From Nocardia salmonicida NBRC 13393 (GTDB lineage Bacteria > Actinomycetota > Actinomycetes > Mycobacteriales > Mycobacteriaceae): a stretch of 64,000 nucleotides of DNA. The position numbers and the translations under genes were made by a program. The notes beneath the pieces were generated by a model. That model was not told the DNA's origin, did not search any database, and saw nothing but the letters and a program-made list of their open reading frames with translations. Numbering within the stretch: the stretch's first letter is position 1; each line of letters opens with the position of its first letter. Below, piece after piece: positions 1 through 8,083 of the stretch. The stretch lies in contig NZ_BDBR01000002.1 of assembly GCF_001613085.1 (NCBI RefSeq), forward strand, positions 1-64,000, given 5' to 3'.

Positions 1-254
1 CTGCCGTCTTCGGTCGGACGGAAATAGGCGAAACCGACGACGGCGGAGTCCTTCTCGGCGACGAACACACCCGCGGTGACCGGCTCGGACAACACGGTGT
101 GCCAGCGGGTGGAGTGATCCGCGTCGACCGGGCCGTCGAGGTACTCGTCAGGAAAGATGCCCGCGTAGGCGATGCGCCAACTGGCGGTATGGAGAGCGGC
201 GATGGCCGCAGCGTCGGCGGAGCCACCGGTGCGAATCAGCATACGGTCGAGCAT
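1..254 (-). CDS. GNAT family N-acetyltransferase, N-terminal part (cut by window edge)
   Basis: The protein runs off the left edge, so only about 84 N-terminal residues are visible. It starts MLDRMLIRTGGSADAAAIAA and continues through HTASWRIAYAGIFPDEYL to a beta-strand region (GVFVAEKDSAVVGFAYFRP). This is the usual start of a GCN5-related acetyltransferase: helix 1 and 2 followed by strands 2-3. The acetyl-CoA-binding motif A would lie outside the window, so the substrate cannot be guessed. A second Met four codons downstream is an alternative start. Confidence 0.7.
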   Translation of the reverse strand, partial: MLDRMLIRTGGSADAAAIAALHTASWRIAYAGIFPDEYLDGPVDADHSTRWHTVLSEPVTAGVFVAEKDSAVVGFAYFRPTEDG

Positions 255-319
255 GGTCGAGGATCGCCGGGTTTGTCACACGGATAACTCCGGACACGAG
301 AGATCGCCGGGCCCGGCGA

Positions 320-556
320 TCATGGACGTGCCGGTCGGACCAGTAGCGCAGTGAGTCGGCGGACGATCGGCAGGACGAGCAGCAGGATGGGGAACGCGAT
401 CGGCCAGGACACCGCCCAGGAACGCAGCCACAGCACGGCGTTCATGCCGTCGCTCATGAGGGTGCTGATCAGGGAGACCAGGCAGGTCATGAGCAGCGAA
501 AGCAGCAGTGGCAGAACCACACCGGCGGCGCGGGCGGGAAGCTTGAAGGAAGACAT
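320..556 (-). CDS. Small membrane protein, DUF2798-like
   Basis: This 78-residue protein has two hydrophobic segments, at about residues 11-33 (AGVVLPLLLSLLMTCLVSLI) and 45-68, with an SWxxAFPILLLVLPIVRR end typical of DUF2798 two-helix membrane proteins. The start is supported by a GGAG about seven bases upstream. It stands alone between the acetyltransferase and a small hypothetical gene. The function is unknown and the family assignment rests on the pattern only. Confidence 0.6.
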   Translation of the reverse strand: MSSFKLPARAAGVVLPLLLSLLMTCLVSLISTLMSDGMNAVLWLRSWAVSWPIAFPILLLVLPIVRRLTALLVRPARP

Positions 557-729
557 CGTTGCTCCGTAAACGGCTATCAGGCAACGGCACCACCGGGTGG
601 TGGGCCGGAGCGTTGATTGACGTGAACGCTTACGGCGATGTGAGATCGCGATGTCGATACTAAGCACAGGCGAACGGCGAGCGCAATGGTCAAGACCTGG
701 TGCTCGTTCAGCCCCGCGCAGGGAGTCGT

Positions 730-981
730 ATGTTGCACAGCATGGAGACGCTGTACAGGCAGCTGGCAGGCCAGTTCGCGGAGCGGGTCGCCCACAGCGA
801 TTCCGCCACAAGGGAACTCGCCTTCCTCAACGGAGTCGCCTTGAGATTGTGGGTCGAGAACGACGTTGTCCATGCCGAACTCGATTCGCTGCAGGGTGGT
901 TCGGAGTTGTGGATTCTGCGTCCAGGCAGTGATGACGTCGACGACTTCGTCGATGCGGTCGCTGACGCTGTCGGCTGCTGA
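730..981 (+). CDS. Small hypothetical protein
   Basis: An 83-residue acidic protein (start MLHSMETLYRQLAGQ) with an amphipathic N-terminal helix, a short beta-like centre (ALRLWVENDVVHAELDSL) and a very acidic C-terminus rich in DD pairs. GGGAG sits five bases before the chosen ATG; a second ATG four codons on is possible. Composition looks like a real coding sequence, and the longer minus-strand frame over the same DNA is Arg/Ser-rich and was rejected. No family recognised. Confidence 0.45.
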   Translation: MLHSMETLYRQLAGQFAERVAHSDSATRELAFLNGVALRLWVENDVVHAELDSLQGGSELWILRPGSDDVDDFVDAVADAVGC

Positions 982-1031
982 ACCGTGCCTTCTGCCCAAG
1001 TATCCGGAAGGACAGAATCGGCAGCGGTCGT

Positions 1032-1472
1032 CTACCCGGTCTGCTGCGGGGGAGGAGTGAGGTCGCGCGGCGGCGGTGTCGGCCGGCCGAGCGAGCGAAT
1101 CGTGACGCCTGGCCAGGAAACGCCGCGAACTCCACCGGGGCCGCGAGCGACGCGGATTCCTTCGGCGGTGATCCGAGGGCGGTAGATGGTTGCGCGGTGA
1201 CCGAATGCCGGGTCGAGATCGATGGAGTTGAACAGCCCCATTCTCGTCAACCACAGTGACGCTCGAACTACCTCGTCCTCGGTGAGCGATTCACCCGGCC
1301 AACCGACCGATGCGCCGACGACGAAGGCGCCTAGCACCGGCACCGGGTTGTCGAGGAGGTCTTCGTTGTGTGCCCATTTCAGCACCGCCTCGCGCGCAGC
1401 CCATTGCCGGTCGGAGCACCCGGGCGTCGTTCGCGCCGTGCTGTCCAACCGCAGCATCGCGGGCTTTTCCAT
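1032..1472 (-). CDS. Hypothetical protein, possible winged-helix fold
   Basis: A 146-residue soluble protein. A helical N-terminal half (REAVLKWAHNEDLL, LTEDEVVRASLWLTRMGLF) is followed by a basic ITAEGIRVAR stretch and a Pro/Arg-rich tail. The helix-helix-ITAEG order resembles small winged-helix proteins, but this is weak. The start at MEKPAML was chosen because GAGGAG lies about eight bases upstream; an ATG five codons further up is in frame. No known family. Confidence 0.5.
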   Translation of the reverse strand: MEKPAMLRLDSTARTTPGCSDRQWAAREAVLKWAHNEDLLDNPVPVLGAFVVGASVGWPGESLTEDEVVRASLWLTRMGLFNSIDLDPAFGHRATIYRPRITAEGIRVARGPGGVRGVSWPGVTIRSLGRPTPPPRDLTPPPQQTG

Positions 1473-1529
1473 CACGTCACTCCTCATTTTCCGAACCGAG
1501 TGGCTCGTGACTATCGATGAGCCGAGGGT

Positions 1530-1554
1530 GCCCGGCCGGTTCCCCCGGCCGGGC
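1530..1554 (-). terminator. Hairpin downstream of csbD-like gene
   Basis: A 10-bp GC stem (GCCCGGCCGG / CCGGCCGGGC) with a 5-base loop lies just past the stop of the CsbD-like gene. There is no clear U-tract, as is common in high-GC actinobacteria. Confidence 0.5.
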
Positions 1555-1570
1555 CCGCTGGCGCGAACTG

Positions 1571-1813
1571 TCAGTCCTGCTCGGCGGCGCGCTGACGCGC
1601 TTCGTTGACCGACGCCTCGAGTCGCGCCTTCTCGGCTTCGGCTTCCTTCTCCGCGACCTCGCGCTGAGAATCGGCCTTGTCCTGCTGTGCGCGGCCTTCG
1701 CGCTGCAACGAGTCGTTGCCCACCACGGCGCCCGCGACCTCCTTGGCCTTGCCCTTCACGCCCTCGACGACGCCCTTGACTCCGGCCTCTACTCCGCTGT
1801 CGTTGTCAGACAC
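1571..1813 (-). CDS. CsbD-like stress protein
   Basis: An 80-residue, highly charged protein. The N-terminal third (GVEAGVKGVVEGVKGKAKEV) matches the CsbD pattern of Lys/Gly-rich amphipathic repeats. The rest is a Glu/Ala/Lys-rich helix ending EARQRAAEQD, likely a coiled coil. The GTG start at VSDNDSG was preferred because GAAGGGAAAG precedes it; an upstream ATG lacks a ribosome site. CsbD proteins are general-stress proteins of unknown biochemistry, often under SigB/SigF control. The gene is divergent from a TetR gene across an inverted-repeat region. Confidence 0.65.
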   Translation of the reverse strand: MSDNDSGVEAGVKGVVEGVKGKAKEVAGAVVGNDSLQREGRAQQDKADSQREVAEKEAEAEKARLEASVNEARQRAAEQD

Positions 1814-1839
1814 GACTTTCCCTTCGATCGGCCCAGCAC

Positions 1840-1863
1840 TTCCCCGTGTGACGCGAGCGAAAC
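1840..1863 (-). promoter_or_regulatory. Possible SigB/SigF-type promoter of csbD-like gene
   Basis: On the minus strand, GTTT is followed after 14 bases by GGGGAA, close to the GTTT-N14-16-GGGTAT form used by actinobacterial SigB/SigF sigma factors. It lies 27 bases before the chosen GTG. The -10 half is imperfect. Confidence 0.3.
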
Positions 1864-1889
1864 CCGGGGTCGGCAGCTCCACGGCTGTC

Positions 1890-1928
1890 GTTTACAAGGT
1901 AAACATATTTCGGTTTATCTTGTAAACC
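1890..1928 (+). promoter_or_regulatory. Nested inverted repeats, probable TetR operator
   Basis: Two palindromes lie side by side: GTTTAC-AAG-GTAAAC and GGTTTA-TCTTG-TAAACC. Their outer parts also form a 9-bp inverted repeat, GTTTACAAG ... CTTGTAAAC. The region sits between the CsbD-like gene and the TetR gene and is AT-rich against its surroundings, as expected of a repressor site. Coordinates are good to about one base. Confidence 0.6.
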
Positions 1929-1931
1929 TTT

Positions 1932-2795
1932 GTGACGATCACTACGCGACGGGGTGCATTGAAAGCAGCCGGAACTTGCCGGTATTCTGGGGTTATAGCG
2001 GCGTGCTGGAAAGCCAGGGCCGAAGATTTTGACAGGAGCTCAGCCCTGAGCGAGGACACGATCGACTCGGGCGCCGAGCTGCGCGACAACGGTCCACGGG
2101 ACGGAGGCGCTCGCCGCTCCCCGCGGTTGGATCGTGTCTTGATCCTGGAGTCAGCGATTGCGCTGATCGACGAGGAAGGCCTGGCGCATCTCACGATGCG
2201 CCGTCTGGGCTCGTGGCTCGGCGTCGAGGCCATGGCCCTGTACCGGTACGTTTCCGGGCGGGACGACCTGTTGGCCGGCGTGGTCGATCACCTCGTCGAC
2301 CAGCTCTACGATCAGAACCTGATGGAGCCCGACGATGAGGGCGGCAGCTGGCAGGGCTACCTGCAGCGCCTCGCGCACGGTGTGCGCCGCGTCGCCATCG
2401 AGCATCCCGAGGTCTTCCCGTTGATGGCCGCGAGTCCACCGCAGGCGCCTTGGCTGTGCCCGCCGCTGCGCAGCCTGAACTGGATGGAATCCTTCCTCGA
2501 CACGATGCTTCACTATGGCTTCGACGACCGTCAGGCAGTCCAGGTCTATCGGTCTTTCGCCACGTTCCTGCTCGGGCACCTCCTTCTCGAGGTAGCGACG
2601 ATGGGGGTCGAGTTGAGCCCTATCGCCACCGCTGAGCCCGGACAGCACGAATCGTCGGATCTGGCCGACTACCCTCACGTCTATCGCCTGCAGCGCCAAC
2701 TGGCAGCCAATCGCGCGGCCGATGAGTTCGAAGAATCTCTCGAGGCACTGCTCGATCGACTCGAAGCGATGCGCCGCGCTCGACAAAGCCCCTGA
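1932..2795 (+). CDS. TetR family transcriptional regulator (class-TetR C-terminal domain)
   Basis: The DNA-binding domain is clear: ILESAIALIDEEGLAHLTMR, then RLGSWLGVEAMALYRYVSGR, the TetR helix-turn-helix with the LYRYV signature. The C-terminal half (VYRSFATFLLGHLLLEVA) fits the TetR_C ligand domain, so a small molecule is the probable inducer. The start is uncertain: GTG at 1932 has no ribosome site and would add about 55 unusual residues before the fold. CTG at 2046 has AGGAG seven bases upstream, and a possible promoter (TTGAAA, 18 bases, TATTCT) precedes that. The gene lies next to the nested repeats and divergent from csbD. Confidence 0.8.
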   Translation: MTITTRRGALKAAGTCRYSGVIAACWKARAEDFDRSSALSEDTIDSGAELRDNGPRDGGARRSPRLDRVLILESAIALIDEEGLAHLTMRRLGSWLGVEAMALYRYVSGRDDLLAGVVDHLVDQLYDQNLMEPDDEGGSWQGYLQRLAHGVRRVAIEHPEVFPLMAASPPQAPWLCPPLRSLNWMESFLDTMLHYGFDDRQAVQVYRSFATFLLGHLLLEVATMGVELSPIATAEPGQHESSDLADYPHVYRLQRQLAANRAADEFEESLEALLDRLEAMRRARQSP

Positions 2796-2953
2796 GCGGT
2801 GGTCCATGCCGGTGATTTGGGCGAAGCGCTGGAGCGTCTCGACTAGATCAGGCTGATCGTGCAGAGGCGCAAATATCGCTGCCAGTTGCCGCCGGTCGGG
2901 ACCCGGACGGTGATCTGGTACTCCACGAACCCGCGGCGGCGACAAAGACAGTG

Positions 2954-4174
2954 TCAGTTGTGCAGTGCCGCAGCCAATCTGAGCGCGACCTCCAACTTGA
3001 GTCGCCGGCTCGCGACCTGATGCCCGAGCAGCTGCTCGATACGTTCGAGTCGGTATCGCACAGTGTTTCGATGCACGCCCAGCTCACGCGCGGTCGCCTC
3101 GACACTGCACATCGAGTCCAGATAGCAGGTCAAGGTCTTGCGCAGTCGCACAGCGTTCGCGTCCGCTCCCAGAAGTCCGTTGAGCTCTCGCTCGACGAAC
3201 GAGTCCATCGCCTCCTGGTCCTGGCTGACCAGATGCTCCAGCTCGATCGAGTCGTAGAGCACGAGTCGGCCGGGCCGCGCGATCCTGTGTGACATCTTCT
3301 GTGTGGCAAGCGATTCCAGATGGCTACGCCGAAATCCGGCCACCCCGTGCGCGGGCAGCCCGAAGGCCGCATGGATCGAGCCACCCGCCGCCAAGCAGGC
3401 GGAGAGCTCGGCGGTGGGCGAGCGATGAGTACGCGCCCAGCCCCACAGGGTTCGATGGCCGCACGCCAAGGTGAAACTTCCGCGAGCTTCCAGATGCGCG
3501 ACGATGCGCTGCGCGGCCCGCTCGAGGTCGGGTAGGCCACCACTGGCGTTGTCCTCGAGGCGCAGCACGAATGCCAGATGAGAGTCATCGAGCACGTAGC
3601 CCAACCGCATCTGCGCGGTCGCCGGATCGACCGGTAAACCGGCGATGATCGAGCGCACCGTCTCACGTCGACGGGAGAAGCGGCCCGCCGGGTCGGGGTC
3701 CTGATCGAAAGCGAAAGTGCCACTGAGTATCTCGATTGCCGTACCGGACCAGTCCGCGACACAGGCGGCCGAGTGCATCACCAGCTCGCGCGTTTCACCC
3801 ACCTCCGATACCGAGAGCTCGATCTGCTCGGACAGCGTCCGGATCATCGCCTGCTGCCCGGAACGATAGATCCGCAACAACACCTTCAGATCCAGACCGC
3901 CGTAGGCGATGGACTCCGCCAGCACGTGCGCCTCGTCCGGCAGCTCACTGGGCGTGACGCCGGTGATCAGCGAGGGCAGCATGACTCGCCCCAACGCCGC
4001 GGAACTGGCGTGCAGATTGTTACGCAGAACGTAGGTGTCGATCTCTGGCACGTCCCGCAGGATCTGGGTATCGGTGTAGCTGACGATCGACTCGAGTTGG
4101 TTGCTGTCGAGGAGATCGGGCACCAGACGATGAAGCCAGGCTTCGGCCTCGGACCCGACGGTCAACGTCGTCAT
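2954..4174 (-). CDS. PucR family transcriptional regulator
   Basis: A 406-residue regulator with the C-terminal PucR/CdaR-type helix-turn-helix: SVEATARELGVHRNTVRYRL, then ERIEQLLG near the end. The N-terminal half is helical with no recognisable cofactor motif, matching the ligand or diguanylate-like regions of this family. The start at MTTLTVG follows a purine-rich GGGGGGAA; an ATG 11 codons upstream is less likely. It is divergent from a second PucR-like gene with about 170 bases between them. Confidence 0.8.
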   Translation of the reverse strand: MTTLTVGSEAEAWLHRLVPDLLDSNQLESIVSYTDTQILRDVPEIDTYVLRNNLHASSAALGRVMLPSLITGVTPSELPDEAHVLAESIAYGGLDLKVLLRIYRSGQQAMIRTLSEQIELSVSEVGETRELVMHSAACVADWSGTAIEILSGTFAFDQDPDPAGRFSRRRETVRSIIAGLPVDPATAQMRLGYVLDDSHLAFVLRLEDNASGGLPDLERAAQRIVAHLEARGSFTLACGHRTLWGWARTHRSPTAELSACLAAGGSIHAAFGLPAHGVAGFRRSHLESLATQKMSHRIARPGRLVLYDSIELEHLVSQDQEAMDSFVERELNGLLGADANAVRLRKTLTCYLDSMCSVEATARELGVHRNTVRYRLERIEQLLGHQVASRRLKLEVALRLAAALHN

Positions 4175-4343
4175 TTCCCCCCCGAGGGTGAGCCAGGCAG
4201 TGGACACCGCCCTCGCCGGAGCCGGTGCGGTAGGTTACTGAACCCTAGTGACGGGCAGCATCGCGACGCCATGGACCTCATGTCGAATCTGCTGCCCACG
4301 ATTTGTGATCAACTCCAAAACGGAGATCGAAGGCCTGTCGTTC

Positions 4344-5495
4344 ATGACCGATATTCCAGCGTTCCCGGCGCTGATTTCCGCTCGCCACCACGTCGTCTCC
4401 CGCATCAGGGACCGCATCCCCGATGTGACGGGCGAGATCGTCAGCGAGGCCAGAGCCCAGATGCCTTCCTACGCGGCGTTGGGCCACGCCGCCGTGACAA
4501 CGCATGCGGCTGGTCTCATCGAGCGGATGCTTGCGGCGCTGTCCGAGGAACGTGACCTGAACGGCGACGACTGCCGCGAACTGCGTGAATATGGGGAAGC
4601 TCGCGCTCAGCAGGGTATCTCGCTGGTCGATGTGCAACACGGCTGGAGAATCGCTCTGCGCAGTTTTCGTGCCGCGTTGGTAGCTGACGGCCGAGCGCAT
4701 CAGGTGTCCGATGGCGTCTTGCTGGAACTGAGCCACGCGATGCTGGATCTGGTCGATCAGGCCGCACTCGTCTACGGCCAGGGCCATCGCGAAGTGGAAC
4801 TCGAGATCGCGCGTCTGGATCACCAGGTACGGGCCGAGTTCGTGCGGCGGGTACTGCACGGCACCCTCGGCCCTGCCGGAATCCGTGTCCAAGCCCACCA
4901 GTACGGCCTCGACATCGATGGAAGCTATCAGGCGTTCCGCACTCGTTCGGAATCGCGTGATACCGACGCCGAGCTACTGCAGCTCTTGCGGTCGGACGGA
5001 TTCAAGGTTGTCTTCACCACCACGATCGACGATGACATCGCCGGGTTCACTTCCGCGCCCGCGACGCTGCGCACCGAGGCCCCGCTCGGGCTCGGGCCCG
5101 CGTGCCGACTGGAAGATCTCGGACGCTCGTTCCGCCTGGCGAGCAGACTCCTGCTGACCGCGGACGTCTTCGATCTACAAGGACCGACCGAGTTGACCAG
5201 GGTCGGGCTACTGGCTGCCGTAGTCGGCGACGCCGACATAGGCTCTGAAATGGTCAAACACTATTTGGCGCCGGTGGGTGCGGGTTCGGCGGCACGCACC
5301 ATCATCGACACGGTCGAACGCCATCTGGACACCGGCATGCACATCGAGACCACCGCGGAGATGCTCGTGGTCCATCCCAATACGATTCGCTATCGGATCA
5401 GCCGTTTCGAGGAGCTCGCCGACGCCGACCTGCGTTCTCCGGTGACGGCCGCTCGGGTCTGGTGGGCGATCAAACATCGACGGGCCACCAGCTGA
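4344..5495 (+). CDS. PucR family transcriptional regulator
   Basis: A 383-residue relative of its divergent neighbour. The helical N-terminal part carries GISLVDVQHGWRIALRSF, and the C-terminal helix-turn-helix reads TAEMLVVHPNTIRYRISRFE. Start MTDIPAF was chosen as the first Met that fits the domain; the ribosome site is weak, and an upstream in-frame ATG at 4248 would add 32 Cys/Ser-rich residues. It converges on the NIT-domain sensor gene and shares a hairpin with it. Target genes are unknown. Confidence 0.75.
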   Translation: MTDIPAFPALISARHHVVSRIRDRIPDVTGEIVSEARAQMPSYAALGHAAVTTHAAGLIERMLAALSEERDLNGDDCRELREYGEARAQQGISLVDVQHGWRIALRSFRAALVADGRAHQVSDGVLLELSHAMLDLVDQAALVYGQGHREVELEIARLDHQVRAEFVRRVLHGTLGPAGIRVQAHQYGLDIDGSYQAFRTRSESRDTDAELLQLLRSDGFKVVFTTTIDDDIAGFTSAPATLRTEAPLGLGPACRLEDLGRSFRLASRLLLTADVFDLQGPTELTRVGLLAAVVGDADIGSEMVKHYLAPVGAGSAARTIIDTVERHLDTGMHIETTAEMLVVHPNTIRYRISRFEELADADLRSPVTAARVWWAIKHRRATS

Positions 5496-5513
5496 GGATC
5501 GGACCGATGTCGA

Positions 5514-5542
5514 ATGTGGCGGCCCTCCGGGGGCCGCCACAT
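5514..5542. terminator. Shared hairpin terminator between convergent genes
   Basis: ATGTGGCGGCCC and GGGCCGCCACAT form a 12-bp perfect stem with a 5-base loop between the stops of the PucR gene (plus) and the sensor gene (minus), so it can serve both. Confidence 0.7.
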
Positions 5543-5562
5543 CAGTTCGACAGCGCGCAGCA

Positions 5563-7671
5563 CTAATGCCCGTTGCGGGTGTCACCGAACGGTGGGTGGG
5601 CCGAGTTCGGTGGGCCGTTCAGACCGAAGGTCGCGACCGGGATCGAAGGCGCCGCGGGGAGCGGCGCCATAGCGTGCCGAGCCGATCTATCTGCGTCGGC
5701 CTGCTCGTTCGTGAGATATCTCGACGGAATCAACACCAGGGCGTGGACGCCACCGTAGGCCGATTCCTTCAACTGCACAGAGATCTGATGCCGCGCGGCA
5801 AGCGAGGCGATGACGAACAGCCCGAGGCGACCGTTCTCAGCGAGCGTCTCGAGGCTGAAACTCGCGGGCTCGGCCAAGAGAGCATTGCGCGCGGTCAGCT
5901 CGTCGCCGGTCATTCCTGAACCCTGATCGATGATCTCGAGCACCGCGCCGTTGCCGACGATTCGACCCGTGACCTCCACCTCGGTTTGGCGACGCGAGAA
6001 CGCGGTAGCGTTGTCCATCAGTTCGGCCAGCACGTGGATGAGGTCCGCCACCACCGCACCCACGACATAGACCTGCGGCAAGCGATGCACCGTGATCCGC
6101 CGGTAGTCCAAGCTCTCCGCGACAGAACCGCGCGCTATGTCGTTGAGCGGCACCGGGTTTCGCCACCGACGTCCCGGCTGCCCGCCGCCGAGGATGATGA
6201 GGTTCTCCGCGTTGCGCCGCGCACGGGTGGCGAGGTGGTCGAGTCTGAACAGCAAATCGAGCCGGGCGGGATCCTGCTCACTCTGCTCGGCCGGATCGAG
6301 CAATTCCAACTGTTTTTGCACGATGCTCTGGCTGCGCTGTGCCATATTGACGAACACGGTATTGACGCCCGTACGCAACTTCGCCTCGGCGACCGCGGCG
6401 GTCACCGCCGCACTGTGCGCCCGGTTGAAAGCGTCTGCCACCTGCCCGATTTCGTCGGTCCCGAACTGCAGTCGATGTAGCTCAGCGTCCATGTCGAGCT
6501 TTTCACCGGCTTCGAGCCGCCGCATCGCCTCGGGAAGATGCTCGTCCGACAATGCCAAGGTCTGCACACGCAACTGACGCATACGGCCGATGAGCCGGTT
6601 GGCCACCAGTACCACGGCAAGAAAGCCGAGGACCGCGGCGGCGAGAACCGCCAGCCCGCCGAGCAACGAATCTCGCGCCGTTCGGTCCGCGTCGTGCACC
6701 GCGATCGCCTGTGCTCGGCGGGATTGGGCTTCCCACAACACCGCCAGTTCGGATCCCACCTGAACCGCCGCGGCCTGCACTTCAACGCGGACCGTCGCCG
6801 CGGTGGAGCGCGCGCCGGACCTGCCGCCGGGAGCGGACTCCGCCGGTCCGGCGAGCAGCGTTTCCTGCTGGTGCCGGGTCAATAGACCCCAGGAGGGTCC
6901 GGCGATGATCGCCTGCAGCTCGCCGAGCTGTTGATCTTGCAATATCGCGGTGGCGAACGCCGCTTCCGAACGCTGCTCTCCCACCTCGGCGGCGAACTCG
7001 ATGAACTGCTCTCCGGTCATGGTGTCGGCCACGGTCGCAAGAGCATTGGCCCGCGACAGAGCCTCCGAGGCTCGCAGTACCGCGACGCCTTTGAACAGCT
7101 CGATGGACACATCCGACGACGGTGCGGCACGCGCGGCCAACACCGATGCGGCCACGATGACGTCCACTATCGACCCGAACGTCGCGACCACCGCCTCGAC
7201 CGGCAGTTTGCGGGAGTCGATCTGTGCGCGTAGATCCGGCAACAAGGCGTACAGCTTGTCGTAACCGGCGATATCGGTAGCGAAGTCCGCCCGCATGCGG
7301 CTGGCTTCCTGACCTTTTGACTTGACCTCCCCGAGCGTGCCGTTGGACCGCTGACGGGCCGCGATCAGCGATCCTCCGCCAGTGGGTTCCCCAGCGATGT
7401 GCAGCACCGACAAGCGCCGCTCCTCCTGGAATGCTTGCACCATCTGCACCGCGGGACCGGTGGTGCCGGAGGCCAATTCGGCCCATTGCCGGGCATCTCG
7501 CCCCGCCGCGACCAGATACGCCGCCGCGCCGACCCCCACCGCGAGCAGCGCGAGGCTGGGCACCAGAACGATCGCGATCAAACTGGCGCGAACGCCGAAT
7601 TTGCCTGTCACGGCCGTGTTTTCGGGCCGCCATGCGAGCAGACCTCGGAGGGTCCTTCTAGTAATCACCAT
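5563..7671 (-). CDS. Conservon-type (CvnA-like) sensor with nitrate/nitrite-sensing domain and histidine-kinase ATPase domain
   Basis: About 702 residues. One membrane helix lies near residues 29-53 (LIAIVLVPSLALLAVGVGAA), followed by a long helical extracytoplasmic NIT-like domain (residues ~60-310) and a second helix at ~325-350. A HAMP-like linker and a HATPase_c domain follow: N-box LAELMDNATAFS, G1 IDQGSGMT, G2 GRLGLFVIASLAARH. There is no phospho-acceptor His box; instead there is the MAQRSQSIVQKQLELLD helix typical of CvnA proteins, which partner roadblock, DUF742 and Ras-like GTPase proteins in actinobacteria. Those partners are absent here. The start is uncertain: ATG 7671 was chosen, while in-frame ATG 7788 and TTG 7803 lengthen the cytoplasmic N-terminus. 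Confidence 0.8.
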   Translation of the reverse strand: MVITRRTLRGLLAWRPENTAVTGKFGVRASLIAIVLVPSLALLAVGVGAAAYLVAAGRDARQWAELASGTTGPAVQMVQAFQEERRLSVLHIAGEPTGGGSLIAARQRSNGTLGEVKSKGQEASRMRADFATDIAGYDKLYALLPDLRAQIDSRKLPVEAVVATFGSIVDVIVAASVLAARAAPSSDVSIELFKGVAVLRASEALSRANALATVADTMTGEQFIEFAAEVGEQRSEAAFATAILQDQQLGELQAIIAGPSWGLLTRHQQETLLAGPAESAPGGRSGARSTAATVRVEVQAAAVQVGSELAVLWEAQSRRAQAIAVHDADRTARDSLLGGLAVLAAAVLGFLAVVLVANRLIGRMRQLRVQTLALSDEHLPEAMRRLEAGEKLDMDAELHRLQFGTDEIGQVADAFNRAHSAAVTAAVAEAKLRTGVNTVFVNMAQRSQSIVQKQLELLDPAEQSEQDPARLDLLFRLDHLATRARRNAENLIILGGGQPGRRWRNPVPLNDIARGSVAESLDYRRITVHRLPQVYVVGAVVADLIHVLAELMDNATAFSRRQTEVEVTGRIVGNGAVLEIIDQGSGMTGDELTARNALLAEPASFSLETLAENGRLGLFVIASLAARHQISVQLKESAYGGVHALVLIPSRYLTNEQADADRSARHAMAPLPAAPSIPVATFGLNGPPNSAHPPFGDTRNGH

Positions 7672-8083
7672 CAATATCCGATCGCCGGCGTGTGAATCCG
7701 GAACGAGTGCCGATAATCCTCGCGCAGTCTTACCTCCAGCCGACCTGGGCCGATAGGACGTTTCGTCCAAACCGCCACGGAACGACATGGTCACTTCGGC
7801 CAATTCGCGCAGTGGCCTCGGCTACCTCGAGTACCGGCTCGCGCGGGACGGAGCAGCGCTGGACCGATCGACGTTGTGAAGCGTTGGGGCAGAACATGAT
7901 CAGTCAACGAGCGCGGAGTGGGAGATCCGGATACCAACTGTCGCAACACAACACACAGATGATTGATGTCGATGTAGCATAACTGGCGAGCGGGGGGCTC
8001 GGATCTGATCCCGCAGTGGCTCCCTTGCTTGTCGCGAAACTGTTCTGCTGCCGTGAAATACACCAATTCGACAGGAGATCGCC
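7672..8083. other. Intergenic region, no gene seen
   Basis: Between the divergent sensor and hydrolase genes. Short open frames on both strands here have poor composition. TTGATG and CATAAC around 7960-7985 could be a promoter for the downstream hydrolase; nothing else stands out. Part of the left end would be coding if the sensor uses its upstream start. Confidence 0.4.

Noticed and set aside
577..1254. 225-codon minus-strand frame
   Set aside because: Arg/Ser/His-rich and covers a better plus-strand small gene with a ribosome site.
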